The notes beneath the pieces are model-generated. The model saw only the letters and a list, made by a program, of their open reading frames with translations. It did no database searches and was not told where the DNA came from. A stretch of 64,000 nt of DNA, from NCBI GenBank assembly GCA_902621345.1, contig CACNLV010000001.1:682001-746000 (forward strand), in the 5' to 3' direction. The first letter of the stretch is position 1, and each line of letters begins with the position of its first letter. Origin of the DNA: an uncultured Pelagibacteraceae bacterium. GTDB taxonomy: Bacteria > Pseudomonadota > Alphaproteobacteria > Pelagibacterales > Pelagibacteraceae. This document shows positions 22,449 through 29,585 of the stretch, piece after piece. Both the position numbers and the translations under genes were made by a program.

Positions 22449-22464
22449 AGGGGAAGTGTCCCCT
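22449..22464 (-). promoter_or_regulatory. 6-bp GC-rich hairpin before tRNA-Tyr
   Basis: AGGGGA and TCCCCT form a perfect 6-bp stem with a four-base loop, ending 4 nt before the 5' end of mature tRNA-Tyr. In such an AT-rich spacer a G/C-only core stands out. It may position RNase P or protect the precursor leader; that is inference. Confidence 0.35.
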
Positions 22465-22493
22465 TGTTCAATAAAGCTTCAAACAACATGCGT

Positions 22494-22521
22494 TTTATAT
22501 ATTTTATTTGTGTAAATGCAA
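22494..22521 (-). promoter_or_regulatory. Candidate promoter for tRNA-Tyr/Gly-tuf block
   Basis: On the minus strand TTGCAT (22516-22521) and TATAAA (22494-22499) are separated by 16 nt, and the -10 lies 49 nt upstream of the mature tRNA-Tyr 5' end. The intergenic region also faces rlmB divergently. The match is good but the AT richness weakens it. Confidence 0.45.
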
Positions 22522-22573
22522 CACGTGATTTAATGAGAAAATATAAAAAAAACGTGTAAAATATGAATAATTT

Positions 22574-23317
22574 ATGAATAAATCATCCTTTTTTATAGTT
22601 GGTCAACACGCAGTTTTAGAAGCTCTTAAAAACCCAAAGAGAAAGGTCTTAAAAGTATTTTTAACTGAAGAAAGTAAAAAAAATATACATAGAAAAAGTC
22701 CAAATAAAAACCTTTTACGTGAGGTAAAAGTTTATTTTAAAACTAAAAAAGAATTAGACAAATATAGTACTAAAGAAAATTTGTTACATCAGGGTTGTGT
22801 TGCTGAGATAGAACACTTGGAAAAACCAATTCTTAAGGAATTTATAAAAAAAAAGGATAATATCAATTTAGTCTGTTTAGATGGAGTTACTGATCCTAGA
22901 AATATTGGAGCTTTAATTAGAAGTGCTTCAGCTTTCAACATTGATGGTATTATTATTAAAGAAAGACATTTTCCAAGTGAAAGTAAACTAATGTACAAGG
23001 CTTCAAGTGGAGCAATTGAGTATGTGAATATTTTTGAAGTATCAAATATAAATTCTACTTTAAAAAATCTTAAAAATAAAAATTTTTGGGTTTACGGCTT
23101 TGATAGTAAAGGTAATAAAGATTTTACAAATGTAGAATGGAAAGGAAAAAATATACTTTTATTTGGTTCTGAAGGCTTTGGTATGCATAAACACACATCT
23201 AAATATGCTGATTTTTTAGTAAAAATAAATATTGATAATAAAGTAGAAAGTCTGAATATCTCCAATAGTGGTGCTATTGTATTTCATCATTTAAGATATT
23301 TAAAAAAAAAGAGTTGA
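22574..23317 (+). CDS. rlmB: TrmH/SpoU-family rRNA 2'-O-methyltransferase (RlmB-like)
   Basis: This is a SPOUT-fold SAM-dependent ribose methyltransferase; RlmB methylates G2251 of 23S rRNA. The 247-residue protein has an N-terminal substrate-binding domain (start FIVGQHAVLEALKNP) and the three SpoU motifs: LDGVTDPRNIGALIRSASAF, LLFGSEGFGM, and VESLNISNSGAIVFHHLR near the C-terminus. The start is the ATG at 22574; an ATG 11 nt earlier runs into a stop after four codons. RlmB is favoured over TrmH because of the N-terminal domain, but the exact rRNA site cannot be read from sequence. Confidence 0.88.
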   Translation: MNKSSFFIVGQHAVLEALKNPKRKVLKVFLTEESKKNIHRKSPNKNLLREVKVYFKTKKELDKYSTKENLLHQGCVAEIEHLEKPILKEFIKKKDNINLVCLDGVTDPRNIGALIRSASAFNIDGIIIKERHFPSESKLMYKASSGAIEYVNIFEVSNINSTLKNLKNKNFWVYGFDSKGNKDFTNVEWKGKNILLFGSEGFGMHKHTSKYADFLVKINIDNKVESLNISNSGAIVFHHLRYLKKKS

Positions 23318-23350
23318 TTAATTTAAGAATTATTAATAACTATTGCGCAT

Positions 23351-23426
23351 GCCCTTGTAGCTCAGCTGGTAGAGCAATTGATTTGTAATCAATAGGTCCG
23401 CGGTTCGAATCCGTGCGGGGGCACCA
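23351..23426 (+). tRNA. trnT: tRNA-Thr (TGT anticodon)
   Basis: A 76-nt plus-strand cloverleaf has acceptor arms GCCCTTG / CGGGGGC (with G-U pairs), the D-arm TAGCTCAGCTGGTAGAGCA, the anticodon loop TTTGTAA giving TGT, a TTCGAAT T-loop and an encoded CCA. Its last base is directly followed by the complement of the nadK stop codon (23427-23429), so there is no spacer between these convergent genes. Confidence 0.97.
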
Positions 23427-24197
23427 TCAATAAGTCTCCCTTCTTAATTGTTCAATTTTAATCTTTTTTTGAAGGCTATTATTTTGGTCATATAAGAGAT
23501 TAAACTTAATTTTTTTATTAGTTTTTATTGTTATGCTCTTAGCATTTCTAACTTCTATATTATCAGCGACTGCACTTATGGGTCTTTTCTTTGAATTAAG
23601 ATTTTTTATAATGATTTTTGAATTATCATTCACAATTTTCCCTTTCCATCTTCTGGGCCTAAAAGGACTAATAGGAGAAATAGACAGCTTTTTTGAATTA
23701 AGATTTAAAATTGGTCCATGAACTGAAAGATTATAAGCTGTGCTACCTGCTGGCGTAGATACTAGTACTCCATCTGAAACTAGTTTTTTAATTATTAATT
23801 TAGAACCCTGAGATATTGACAAAGATGCAGCTTGTCTACTTTGTCTTAAAATTGAAACTTCATTAATAGCTATATGCTTTTTTTTTAAATTACTACTGTT
23901 AATGACTGTCATTTCTAAAGGCGAAATAGAAATCATCTTTGCTTTTGATAAATTCTTTATGACATTTTTTGATGAAAACTTATTCATTAAGAAACCATAA
24001 TTTCCTGAATTAATACCGTAAAAAATTTTTTTAGAATTTTGGTTTTTTTTCAAAGTCTGTAGCATAAATCCATCTCCACCTATAACTATTGAAATATCAG
24101 ATTTTATTAATTTACTATTTTGTATAATTTTTGAAAGAGACTTTTTAATCCTTACAGAGTTAAGATTTTTATCTGAAATAATCTTGATTTTATTCAT
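23427..24197 (-). CDS. nadK: NAD kinase
   Basis: NadK phosphorylates NAD to NADP with ATP. The 256-residue protein has the catalytic GGDG motif at residues 40-43 (VIGGDGFMLQTL), GINSGNYGFLMN, and the NAD-binding segment SDGVLVSTPAGSTAYNLSVHGPIL. The start is the ATG complementary to 24195-24197; an in-frame extension would run back through tRNA-Leu and is rejected. Only two bases lie between the CCA end of tRNA-Leu and this ATG, so after tRNA 3' processing the mRNA would be almost leaderless. The stop directly abuts tRNA-Thr. Confidence 0.95.
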   Translation of the reverse strand: MNKIKIISDKNLNSVRIKKSLSKIIQNSKLIKSDISIVIGGDGFMLQTLKKNQNSKKIFYGINSGNYGFLMNKFSSKNVIKNLSKAKMISISPLEMTVINSSNLKKKHIAINEVSILRQSRQAASLSISQGSKLIIKKLVSDGVLVSTPAGSTAYNLSVHGPILNLNSKKLSISPISPFRPRRWKGKIVNDNSKIIIKNLNSKKRPISAVADNIEVRNAKSITIKTNKKIKFNLLYDQNNSLQKKIKIEQLRRETY

Positions 24198-24199
24198 CG

Positions 24200-24285
24200 T
24201 GGTGCCCTCGGCCAGACTCGAACTGGCACTCCGCAAGCGGCAAGGATTTTAAGTCCTTTGTGTCTACCAATTTCACCACGAGGGC
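24200..24285 (-). tRNA. trnL: tRNA-Leu (TAA anticodon)
   Basis: An 86-nt minus-strand class II tRNA has acceptor arms GCCCTCG / CGAGGGC, the anticodon loop CTTAAAA giving TAA, a long variable arm with GCCGCTTGCGG, a TTCGAGT T-loop and an encoded CCA. It lies 2 nt upstream of nadK on the same strand. A tRNA next to the variable island (24286 on) is a common junction type, but no duplicated tRNA 3' end was found. Confidence 0.97.
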
Positions 24286-24303
24286 ATGAGTTATTTTCAT
24301 GAG

Positions 24304-24332
24304 TATTTATGCTAATATTTATAGTTCAACAA
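24304..24332 (-). promoter_or_regulatory. Candidate promoter for tRNA-Leu-nadK
   Basis: On the minus strand TTGTTG (24327-24332) and TAAATA (24304-24309) are 17 nt apart, ending 18 nt upstream of the mature tRNA-Leu 5' end. Box matches are moderate and the region is AT-rich. Confidence 0.3.
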
Positions 24333-24396
24333 GCTTATAATGTAAATTTTTTTGTACTCTAGAAGGCATAAATTAAGATATATAATAAATTTTAAA

Positions 24397-25140
24397 ATGA
24401 AAAATCTTTTTAGATATTTTAACTATAGTTATTGGTATAGAAGATTTCTTTTATCAAAAGTTTCAGATTTATTTTTTAAAAAAAAAGATTACAGAAAAAA
24501 AATTTTTAATACCATATATTCATCCAACTTTTGGAGGGATTATAAAAATCCTTCTAATGTTGAGTCTAAAAGTGGTTTTGGTTCAGATTTACCTAAAATA
24601 AAGGAATTTATTGAAAATTACAGATCATTCATTATTGAAAATAAAATCTCTTCAATTTTAGATATTGGATGTGGTGATTTTATATACATGAATGAAATAT
24701 TAAAAGATTTATCAAATATTAAATATACTGGGATAGATATTGTACCTTCAATAATAGATTCAAACAATAATAAATTTGGAAATAATAATTTTCAATTTAA
24801 GGTGATGGATGCTGTGGAGGAAAGCATTGATGAAAATTTTGATTTAATTATGTCTAGGTTTGTAATGATACACTTAGACAATGCAGATAATAAAAAATTC
24901 TTAGATAATATCAAAAAAGCTGGTTCAAAATTCATTGCTTTAACTTCAGCGCCTTCTCTTGAAAAAAATTATGATTTAAAGAAAACTGGCAAATATAGAG
25001 ACGTAAATTTAGAAATAGAACCGTATAACTTAAAAGTTAAAGTTAAAAGTATTACAGACATTAGGGATTTAAAAAAAAATCAAGATATGTTTATATTTTA
25101 TGACTCCTCAGAATTTAACAAAATAAATTTTAATTTTTAA
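24397..25140 (+). CDS. Class I SAM-dependent methyltransferase
   Basis: The 247-residue protein has a glycine-rich SAM-binding motif I (SSILDIGCGDF), motif II TGIDIVPSIID and a motif IV-like FDLIMSRFVMIHLDNAD, typical of small class I methyltransferases. The first 80 or so residues are basic and Tyr/Phe-rich. I take the ATG at 24397; an in-frame TTG at 24352 would add 15 residues of low quality. It begins a three-gene plus-strand run with the FkbM and DUF6492-like genes. The context suggests methylation of a surface sugar or lipid, but no substrate can be named. Confidence 0.75.
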   Translation: MKNLFRYFNYSYWYRRFLLSKVSDLFFKKKDYRKKIFNTIYSSNFWRDYKNPSNVESKSGFGSDLPKIKEFIENYRSFIIENKISSILDIGCGDFIYMNEILKDLSNIKYTGIDIVPSIIDSNNNKFGNNNFQFKVMDAVEESIDENFDLIMSRFVMIHLDNADNKKFLDNIKKAGSKFIALTSAPSLEKNYDLKKTGKYRDVNLEIEPYNLKVKVKSITDIRDLKKNQDMFIFYDSSEFNKINFNF

Positions 25141-25146
25141 AATTAA

Positions 25147-25923
25147 GTGAATATATTTGATTATTTTGTACATAAACTAAACTATATTTCAGATGGAAAA
25201 AAGAGAAGAAAACTTAGATTAGATGCTTTTCTTCAATTTTTTTTTAAAAGCAAATATAAAAAATTTATAATTCAAGTAGGTGGAAATGACGGGATCAATT
25301 CAGATCCTTTGAGAAAATATCTTAAAAAATATTTTAATGGAAAAGCAATAATATTTGAGCCATTAAATTATTATTATATTAAATTGAGAAATCTTTATAA
25401 AAATAGAAGAAATATAAAAATATTAAAACATGCCTTATCAGATAAGATAGAGAGAAAAAAAATTTATTTTATTGATACCAAAATTGCAGAATTAATGGGT
25501 GGTAAGGGGCCATCAAAAGATTGGGCTCATGGCCAAGGCTCTTTTAGTAAAGAAGTAGTAATTCATTGGATAAAGAAAAATAAATCTAGAGGTAAAGAGT
25601 ATATAAAAAATATAAATAAATTTATAAATTCAATTAAATTTCAAGAGATTAAAACAAAAAAAATTTCATTTATAAAAATTCCCAAAGATCATATATCATT
25701 GATGATAATTGATGTTCAGGGATTTGAATTAGAGGTTTTAAAAGGTGTGAATTGGACAAATTCTCCAGACTACATTGTTTATGAAGATGATTTAACAATT
25801 TATAATAAAAAATCAAATTTAATCAGAAAACTATTAAAAAAAAACGGATACAAATACATTGGTGGAAAATATGACAAAATTTATTCAAAAAAAATTAGTG
25901 ATATGTCAAGTTTCATTAGCTAA
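25147..25923 (+). CDS. FkbM-family methyltransferase
   Basis: FkbM-type enzymes O-methylate sugars and other hydroxyl groups. The 258-residue protein shows the family pattern FIIQVGGNDGINSDPLRKYL (SAM-binding), followed by AIIFEPLNYYYIKL with the acidic residue that contacts the SAM ribose, and ISLMIIDVQGFELEVLKGV near residues 180-198, the usual FkbM D-x-x-G-x-E segment. The start is a GTG 6 nt after the previous stop, without a Shine-Dalgarno site. The end overlaps the next gene by 53 nt. Typical of SAR11 surface-polysaccharide islands. Confidence 0.85.
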   Translation: MNIFDYFVHKLNYISDGKKRRKLRLDAFLQFFFKSKYKKFIIQVGGNDGINSDPLRKYLKKYFNGKAIIFEPLNYYYIKLRNLYKNRRNIKILKHALSDKIERKKIYFIDTKIAELMGGKGPSKDWAHGQGSFSKEVVIHWIKKNKSRGKEYIKNINKFINSIKFQEIKTKKISFIKIPKDHISLMIIDVQGFELEVLKGVNWTNSPDYIVYEDDLTIYNKKSNLIRKLLKKNGYKYIGGKYDKIYSKKISDMSSFIS

Positions 25924-26839
25924 TAACATACCGATAATTGAGGAAAATTATAACAATTTTTCAAAATTTTATAATAATCTTATTTTTTTTATAATTTGCC
26001 CAGAAAATCAAATTAAAGTTTTTAAAAAAAGATTAAATAAAAAAAATATATTTATCATAAGTGAAGATAAAATTTTTAAATTTTCAAAATTCAAAACATT
26101 ATTTATTAAATTTTCAAAAAAAATTTCTTATAAAAAAAAATTTTTAAAAAGATTAAATTGGTATTACCAACAAATTCTTAAGTTAGTTTTTATTTTGAAT
26201 AATAAAATTTGCCAAACTAATAATTTAATTTTGTGGGACGCAGATACTCTCATTCTTAAAAAAATAAATTTTTTCAATGATAACTGTAGTGTAAATTATT
26301 CCAATGTATTTGAATATCATAGATCCTATTTTCTAACTTCCCAAAAATTACTTAATATAAAAATTCCAACAAATTATTTATCATCCATCAATCAATTTAT
26401 TGCCTTAAACACTGAAGAAAATAAGTTTATAAAATCAAAATTAATGGGTACTTCTAATCGAAAGATAAGTGCAAATAGTATTTCTCAAAAAATTTTTAAA
26501 TCAATTTTTTTAGGTAATATTAGTTTTAATCATTCTATGTTTTCTGAATATGAAACTATTGGTCTTTGCAAATATCTTAAAGATCCAAATTTTAATCAAA
26601 AAATTATATTTTTTTTGAGATATAAAATTTCTGGAAAATTATCAAACTTTCAAAAAAAAATTTGCATATTTTTTAATTGTTTCCATGTCAGCTACGAAGA
26701 GCACAATAATGATAAACATATAAAAAAAATTTTACTTAAAAAACAAAATTTTTTTTCATTTATCAAAATTTTTTTTAAACAGTATATAAAATATATTGGA
26801 AGAAAAATTAAATATTTATTCATCTTTATATTTAATTAA
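25871..26839 (+). CDS. DUF6492-like putative glycosyltransferase
   Basis: The 322-residue protein has no confident named enzyme match, but it shares an ordered set of motifs with the product of 29586-30557: an aromatic-QQ-(I/L)-L-K-L helix, an ILWDADTLIL strand (the other has LVWDSDLLPV), and an (F/S)-EY-x-(T)-(I/Y) segment. W-D-x-D is a likely nucleotide-sugar/metal DxD site. This pattern matches DUF6492 proteins of capsule loci. The ATG at 25871 lies inside the FkbM gene (53-nt overlap); an earlier TTG at 25859 is possible. Extremely Lys/Asn/Phe-rich, even for its neighbours. Confidence 0.55.
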   Translation: MTKFIQKKLVICQVSLANNIPIIEENYNNFSKFYNNLIFFIICPENQIKVFKKRLNKKNIFIISEDKIFKFSKFKTLFIKFSKKISYKKKFLKRLNWYYQQILKLVFILNNKICQTNNLILWDADTLILKKINFFNDNCSVNYSNVFEYHRSYFLTSQKLLNIKIPTNYLSSINQFIALNTEENKFIKSKLMGTSNRKISANSISQKIFKSIFLGNISFNHSMFSEYETIGLCKYLKDPNFNQKIIFFLRYKISGKLSNFQKKICIFFNCFHVSYEEHNNDKHIKKILLKKQNFFSFIKIFFKQYIKYIGRKIKYLFIFIFN

Positions 26840-26867
26840 TTATTAATGAAAAATAAATAATAATTAA
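26836..26867 (+). terminator. AT-only stem at the end of the methyltransferase/glycosyltransferase run
   Basis: A perfect 10-bp inverted repeat (26836-26845 and 26858-26867) with a 12-nt loop starts at the stop codon of the preceding gene. It consists only of A and T, so stability is low and chance is likely in this composition. It could serve as a weak bidirectional terminator. Confidence 0.2.
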
Positions 26868-26894
26868 CTATCAAAAAATTTCTTAATACTAAAA

Positions 26895-26945
26895 ATTACT
26901 CTTTTACACTGCCGGCTGTTAAACCACTGACTAAGTTTTTTCAAA
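26895..26945 (-). pseudogene. Remnant of a sugar ABC permease 3' end
   Basis: This 51-nt stretch aligns with the 3' end of the intact permease gene at 32428-32479, with 44 of 52 columns identical, in the same orientation. Apart from a 1-nt deletion, every difference in the reading of F-E-K-Y-L-V-S-G-L-T-A-G-S-V-K-E-stop is synonymous. No other part of the permease is present. The pattern points to a piece of a diverged but functional homologue left by recombination, rather than decay of a local duplicate. The sequence on either side (26840-26968) holds nothing else I can identify. Confidence 0.75.
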
Positions 26946-26968
26946 GAATAGAGTTTTAGTTAAATTTA

Positions 26969-29074
26969 CTAAAATGTATTTACAATTTCTAGGGTTGCAC
27001 CATATTCAGGTATTTGATTCATCGAGCTATAATTCGAACTCATTCTGATATCGAAACCATTTAAATCTCTCTCATAACTCAAAGATGCTTTGTCATTATC
27101 TAAAGTAATAGCATATTCAATATCGTCTGTAGGTATATAACTAAATCCTAAATATAAAGTATCGCTATGAGCATTGTCACTTTGATTTCTTTCATAAATA
27201 GTCATTATAGAAAAACCATTATCGGTTACTAAATCAAATCCAATATTTGCTCTTAAATTTTTAGAATCTTGATCAATTGATTTTGTATATTCTGTAGTTT
27301 CCGATAGGTAACGGTATGTTGCATCTGAAGACGGACTAAAATCTACTCCAAGCTCTAATCCACCATTTGGTTTAAAAGTAAAAGTATTAAAATTTAAAAT
27401 GTCACTGATGGTAAAGCCAACAGATATCATTCCAGTTTCAATTGTTTGAGCTTTGTAAACTAAGGCTGCGGGACCTTTTTCTCTATATTTGGATAATTCT
27501 GTATAGCTTAAATCAATTCTTAAATTAGGAGTAATATTAAAATCCTCTTTTTTATATGTTGATAAGTAATTTAGTGAGCCAAATATTTGTGCACCATCTC
27601 TCTCTCCTGTTCTAGTGCTTCCTCCCCCTTTTCTAACATGATCAGTCTTTAAAGTGCTCATTCCAATGATACCTTCAGTAAATTTTTCATCATCATGAGG
27701 AAAAGTTCCATAAACAGATAAACTAAAAGACTCAGTATCTAAATTAGTCCTAGATTTGCCTACATCAACATCATCATTACCAAATCTAAGAGCATAACCA
27801 TATAATCTATTTTTGCTTATCTTTTTATCCATGCCAAGTGTAATGCCCTTGGTATTAATTTTTTTAGATGATGAAGTAGATGTATCTCCAGTTCTACCAA
27901 TACTTACACTACCCTCACTCCAAAATGACCAATCATCTGATAATTTGTCTAGAACTTCATTTGTTTTATTTGATATAGAAATAATGTTAGAAAGTGATGC
28001 CACCATCGAATTAGAAAAGTTTAATCTAATATTTTGATCACTTAATTGATCATTATTTCTATGTCTTCTTAACCAATACATACGATTTAATACTGGCGTA
28101 GTGGCGTGGATAGCAATTTGTTTTGCTGTTGCAGTTTGAGATTCGATTGAGCTTAAAATATCTTTACCCTCATCAGAAGTGGTTATTGGATCATCACAAG
28201 CACCATCAATTACACTCCAATCACAACTTAGGTTAAATTCATGAATTTTATTATCGTCATTATCAATGATAAACATTTTACTTCCGTCGTTGCTAAAAGC
28301 CATCTCTCTTGGCTCTCCACTTACAGAACTTACATCAAAAGTACCTTCAAGGGATAAAGTAGAAACATTATAAGGTGTAGTTAATTCAAACTGAAAAATC
28401 TTATCTTCATCATTTTTACTATTAATGGTATACATTTTAGTACCATCGTAATTAAAAGTAACTCCATCTATGTGATTTTGAAAAGAAATTAGGTCTTCAG
28501 TATTAAGTTGAGTAACTCCTGAGCTAAGATCAAATGCTGTATCTAGTGAAAATTCAACAATACGCACTTGTGTATCATTTCCTACTCCAGCAATAAACAT
28601 TCTGGTACCATCATTATTAAATGCAATTGAATTAGCTCTTTGTTCTTTACCAATGAGACTATATTTGCCATCAAATGAAGCAGTTGAAACATCAAATGCA
28701 GTGGTTAGTGACCAGTAATCTACTGACCTTCTACCACCATGGTTAACAACAAACATTTTTGTTCCATCGTTATTGAACACTACTTGTGTTGGTACATGAG
28801 AGGCGTCACCTCCACTTACATGTACTACTTTAGTATTATTTACGGTTGCCGTTGAAATATCATATGCGGTAGTTAATGTATGTTCAATAACTGCATCCGT
28901 TGATCCTTCACTTTTTAAAGTATACATTTTTGTTCCATCATTATTAAATGTAAGTCCATAATAAGTGGCTGTGTCGATTGATTTGCTTTGCACAAAGGTT
29001 GGCTCCGCCATAGCTTTAGAAAAAAATAAAGCTAAAAAAAATATGATATAATGAATTTTATAAATATTTTTCAC
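26969..29074 (-). CDS. Autotransporter with N-terminal beta-propeller-like repeats
   Basis: The 701-residue protein has a signal peptide (hydrophobic 8-18, cleavage after AMA at about 23). Five repeats of the form (F)-NNDGTKM(Y/F) follow near residues 43, 100, 152, 207 and 260, spaced about 52-57 residues, as in beta-propeller blades. A linker with a few Cys follows (about 284-293). Residues about 380-701 look like an outer-membrane autotransporter barrel, with alternating aromatic strands and a terminal Phe. The passenger would be surface-exposed; binding or adhesion is plausible but unproven. It is transcribed towards the permease remnant. Confidence 0.8.
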   Translation of the reverse strand: MKNIYKIHYIIFFLALFFSKAMAEPTFVQSKSIDTATYYGLTFNNDGTKMYTLKSEGSTDAVIEHTLTTAYDISTATVNNTKVVHVSGGDASHVPTQVVFNNDGTKMFVVNHGGRRSVDYWSLTTAFDVSTASFDGKYSLIGKEQRANSIAFNNDGTRMFIAGVGNDTQVRIVEFSLDTAFDLSSGVTQLNTEDLISFQNHIDGVTFNYDGTKMYTINSKNDEDKIFQFELTTPYNVSTLSLEGTFDVSSVSGEPREMAFSNDGSKMFIIDNDDNKIHEFNLSCDWSVIDGACDDPITTSDEGKDILSSIESQTATAKQIAIHATTPVLNRMYWLRRHRNNDQLSDQNIRLNFSNSMVASLSNIISISNKTNEVLDKLSDDWSFWSEGSVSIGRTGDTSTSSSKKINTKGITLGMDKKISKNRLYGYALRFGNDDVDVGKSRTNLDTESFSLSVYGTFPHDDEKFTEGIIGMSTLKTDHVRKGGGSTRTGERDGAQIFGSLNYLSTYKKEDFNITPNLRIDLSYTELSKYREKGPAALVYKAQTIETGMISVGFTISDILNFNTFTFKPNGGLELGVDFSPSSDATYRYLSETTEYTKSIDQDSKNLRANIGFDLVTDNGFSIMTIYERNQSDNAHSDTLYLGFSYIPTDDIEYAITLDNDKASLSYERDLNGFDIRMSSNYSSMNQIPEYGATLEIVNTF

Positions 29075-29205
29075 AACAATTAATCATCAATACCTCATAA
29101 AAATTAGAAAAATGAGTGTTAAAAATGTTAAAACATTACAATTCAAATGTCTAGGTAGGACAAAATTCATGATGAATAAGTATCTTTAATAGGTATTATT
29201 ATTTA

Positions 29206-29415
29206 ATGAAAAACAATATTGTTAAGTCTCACTTAAAAAAGAAATCACAAGCAAAGCTTGCTTTATCAATTAGCCTATTTTTTGTGCTTTTAACTGCAAC
29301 TGGATACCTCTTTAATTCTAAAGAAGTAATTTTTCTATTCTATATTTTTTGTTTTGTATTTCTCTATAATTTGGTAATCCAATTTTTATTAGATAGGTTC
29401 GATATTAAATCATGA
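29206..29415 (+). CDS. Small two-span membrane protein, unknown
   Basis: The 69-residue protein has a basic N-terminus (about 1-17, KSHLKKKSQAK), then two predicted transmembrane helices (about 18-36 and 42-62). I do not recognise the family. Its TGA stop overlaps the ATG of the next small ORF in ATGA, which favours both being translated. It lies divergently from the autotransporter, whose start is 131 nt away. Confidence 0.5.
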   Translation: MKNNIVKSHLKKKSQAKLALSISLFFVLLTATGYLFNSKEVIFLFYIFCFVFLYNLVIQFLLDRFDIKS

Positions 29416-29558
29416 TTAAAACACTCATTAGATTGAAGATATTAAAATTTTTACTAATTAGTGGGGTATCAGCAACTTATGCTTTTAAGAAATATTGTGG
29501 TCAAAAAAATAAAGAAAAAGTTAAAAAAGACAATAAACAATTGCCTCTTACTAGATAA
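29412..29558 (+). CDS. Small single-span protein, unknown
   Basis: The 48-residue ORF starts at the ATG overlapping the previous stop by 4 nt (ATGA). It has a basic, hydrophobic N-terminal helix (about residues 8-25, KILKFLLISGVSATYAF) and a Lys-rich polar tail ending LPLTR. It looks like a signal-anchor or short membrane peptide. No function can be assigned. A longer overlapping ORF in another frame (29461-29700) is rejected. Confidence 0.4.
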   Translation: MIKTLIRLKILKFLLISGVSATYAFKKYCGQKNKEKVKKDNKQLPLTR

Positions 29559-29585
29559 AAATTTTATTATATCTTTTAATCTCGA

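Noticed and set aside
24198..24236. N-terminal extension of nadK
   Set aside because: The extra residues are encoded by the tRNA-Leu gene; the NAD kinase start fits the ATG at 24197.
24200..24290. tRNA-Leu as the attachment site of an integrated island
   Set aside because: No second copy of the tRNA 3' end and no integrase were found in 24286-32428.
24352..24396. TTG start adding 15 residues to the methyltransferase
   Set aside because: The added part is basic low-quality sequence, and an ATG is available at 24397.
26836..26867. Strong bidirectional terminator
   Set aside because: The stem is A/T only and probably common by chance in this composition; it is kept only as a low-confidence feature.
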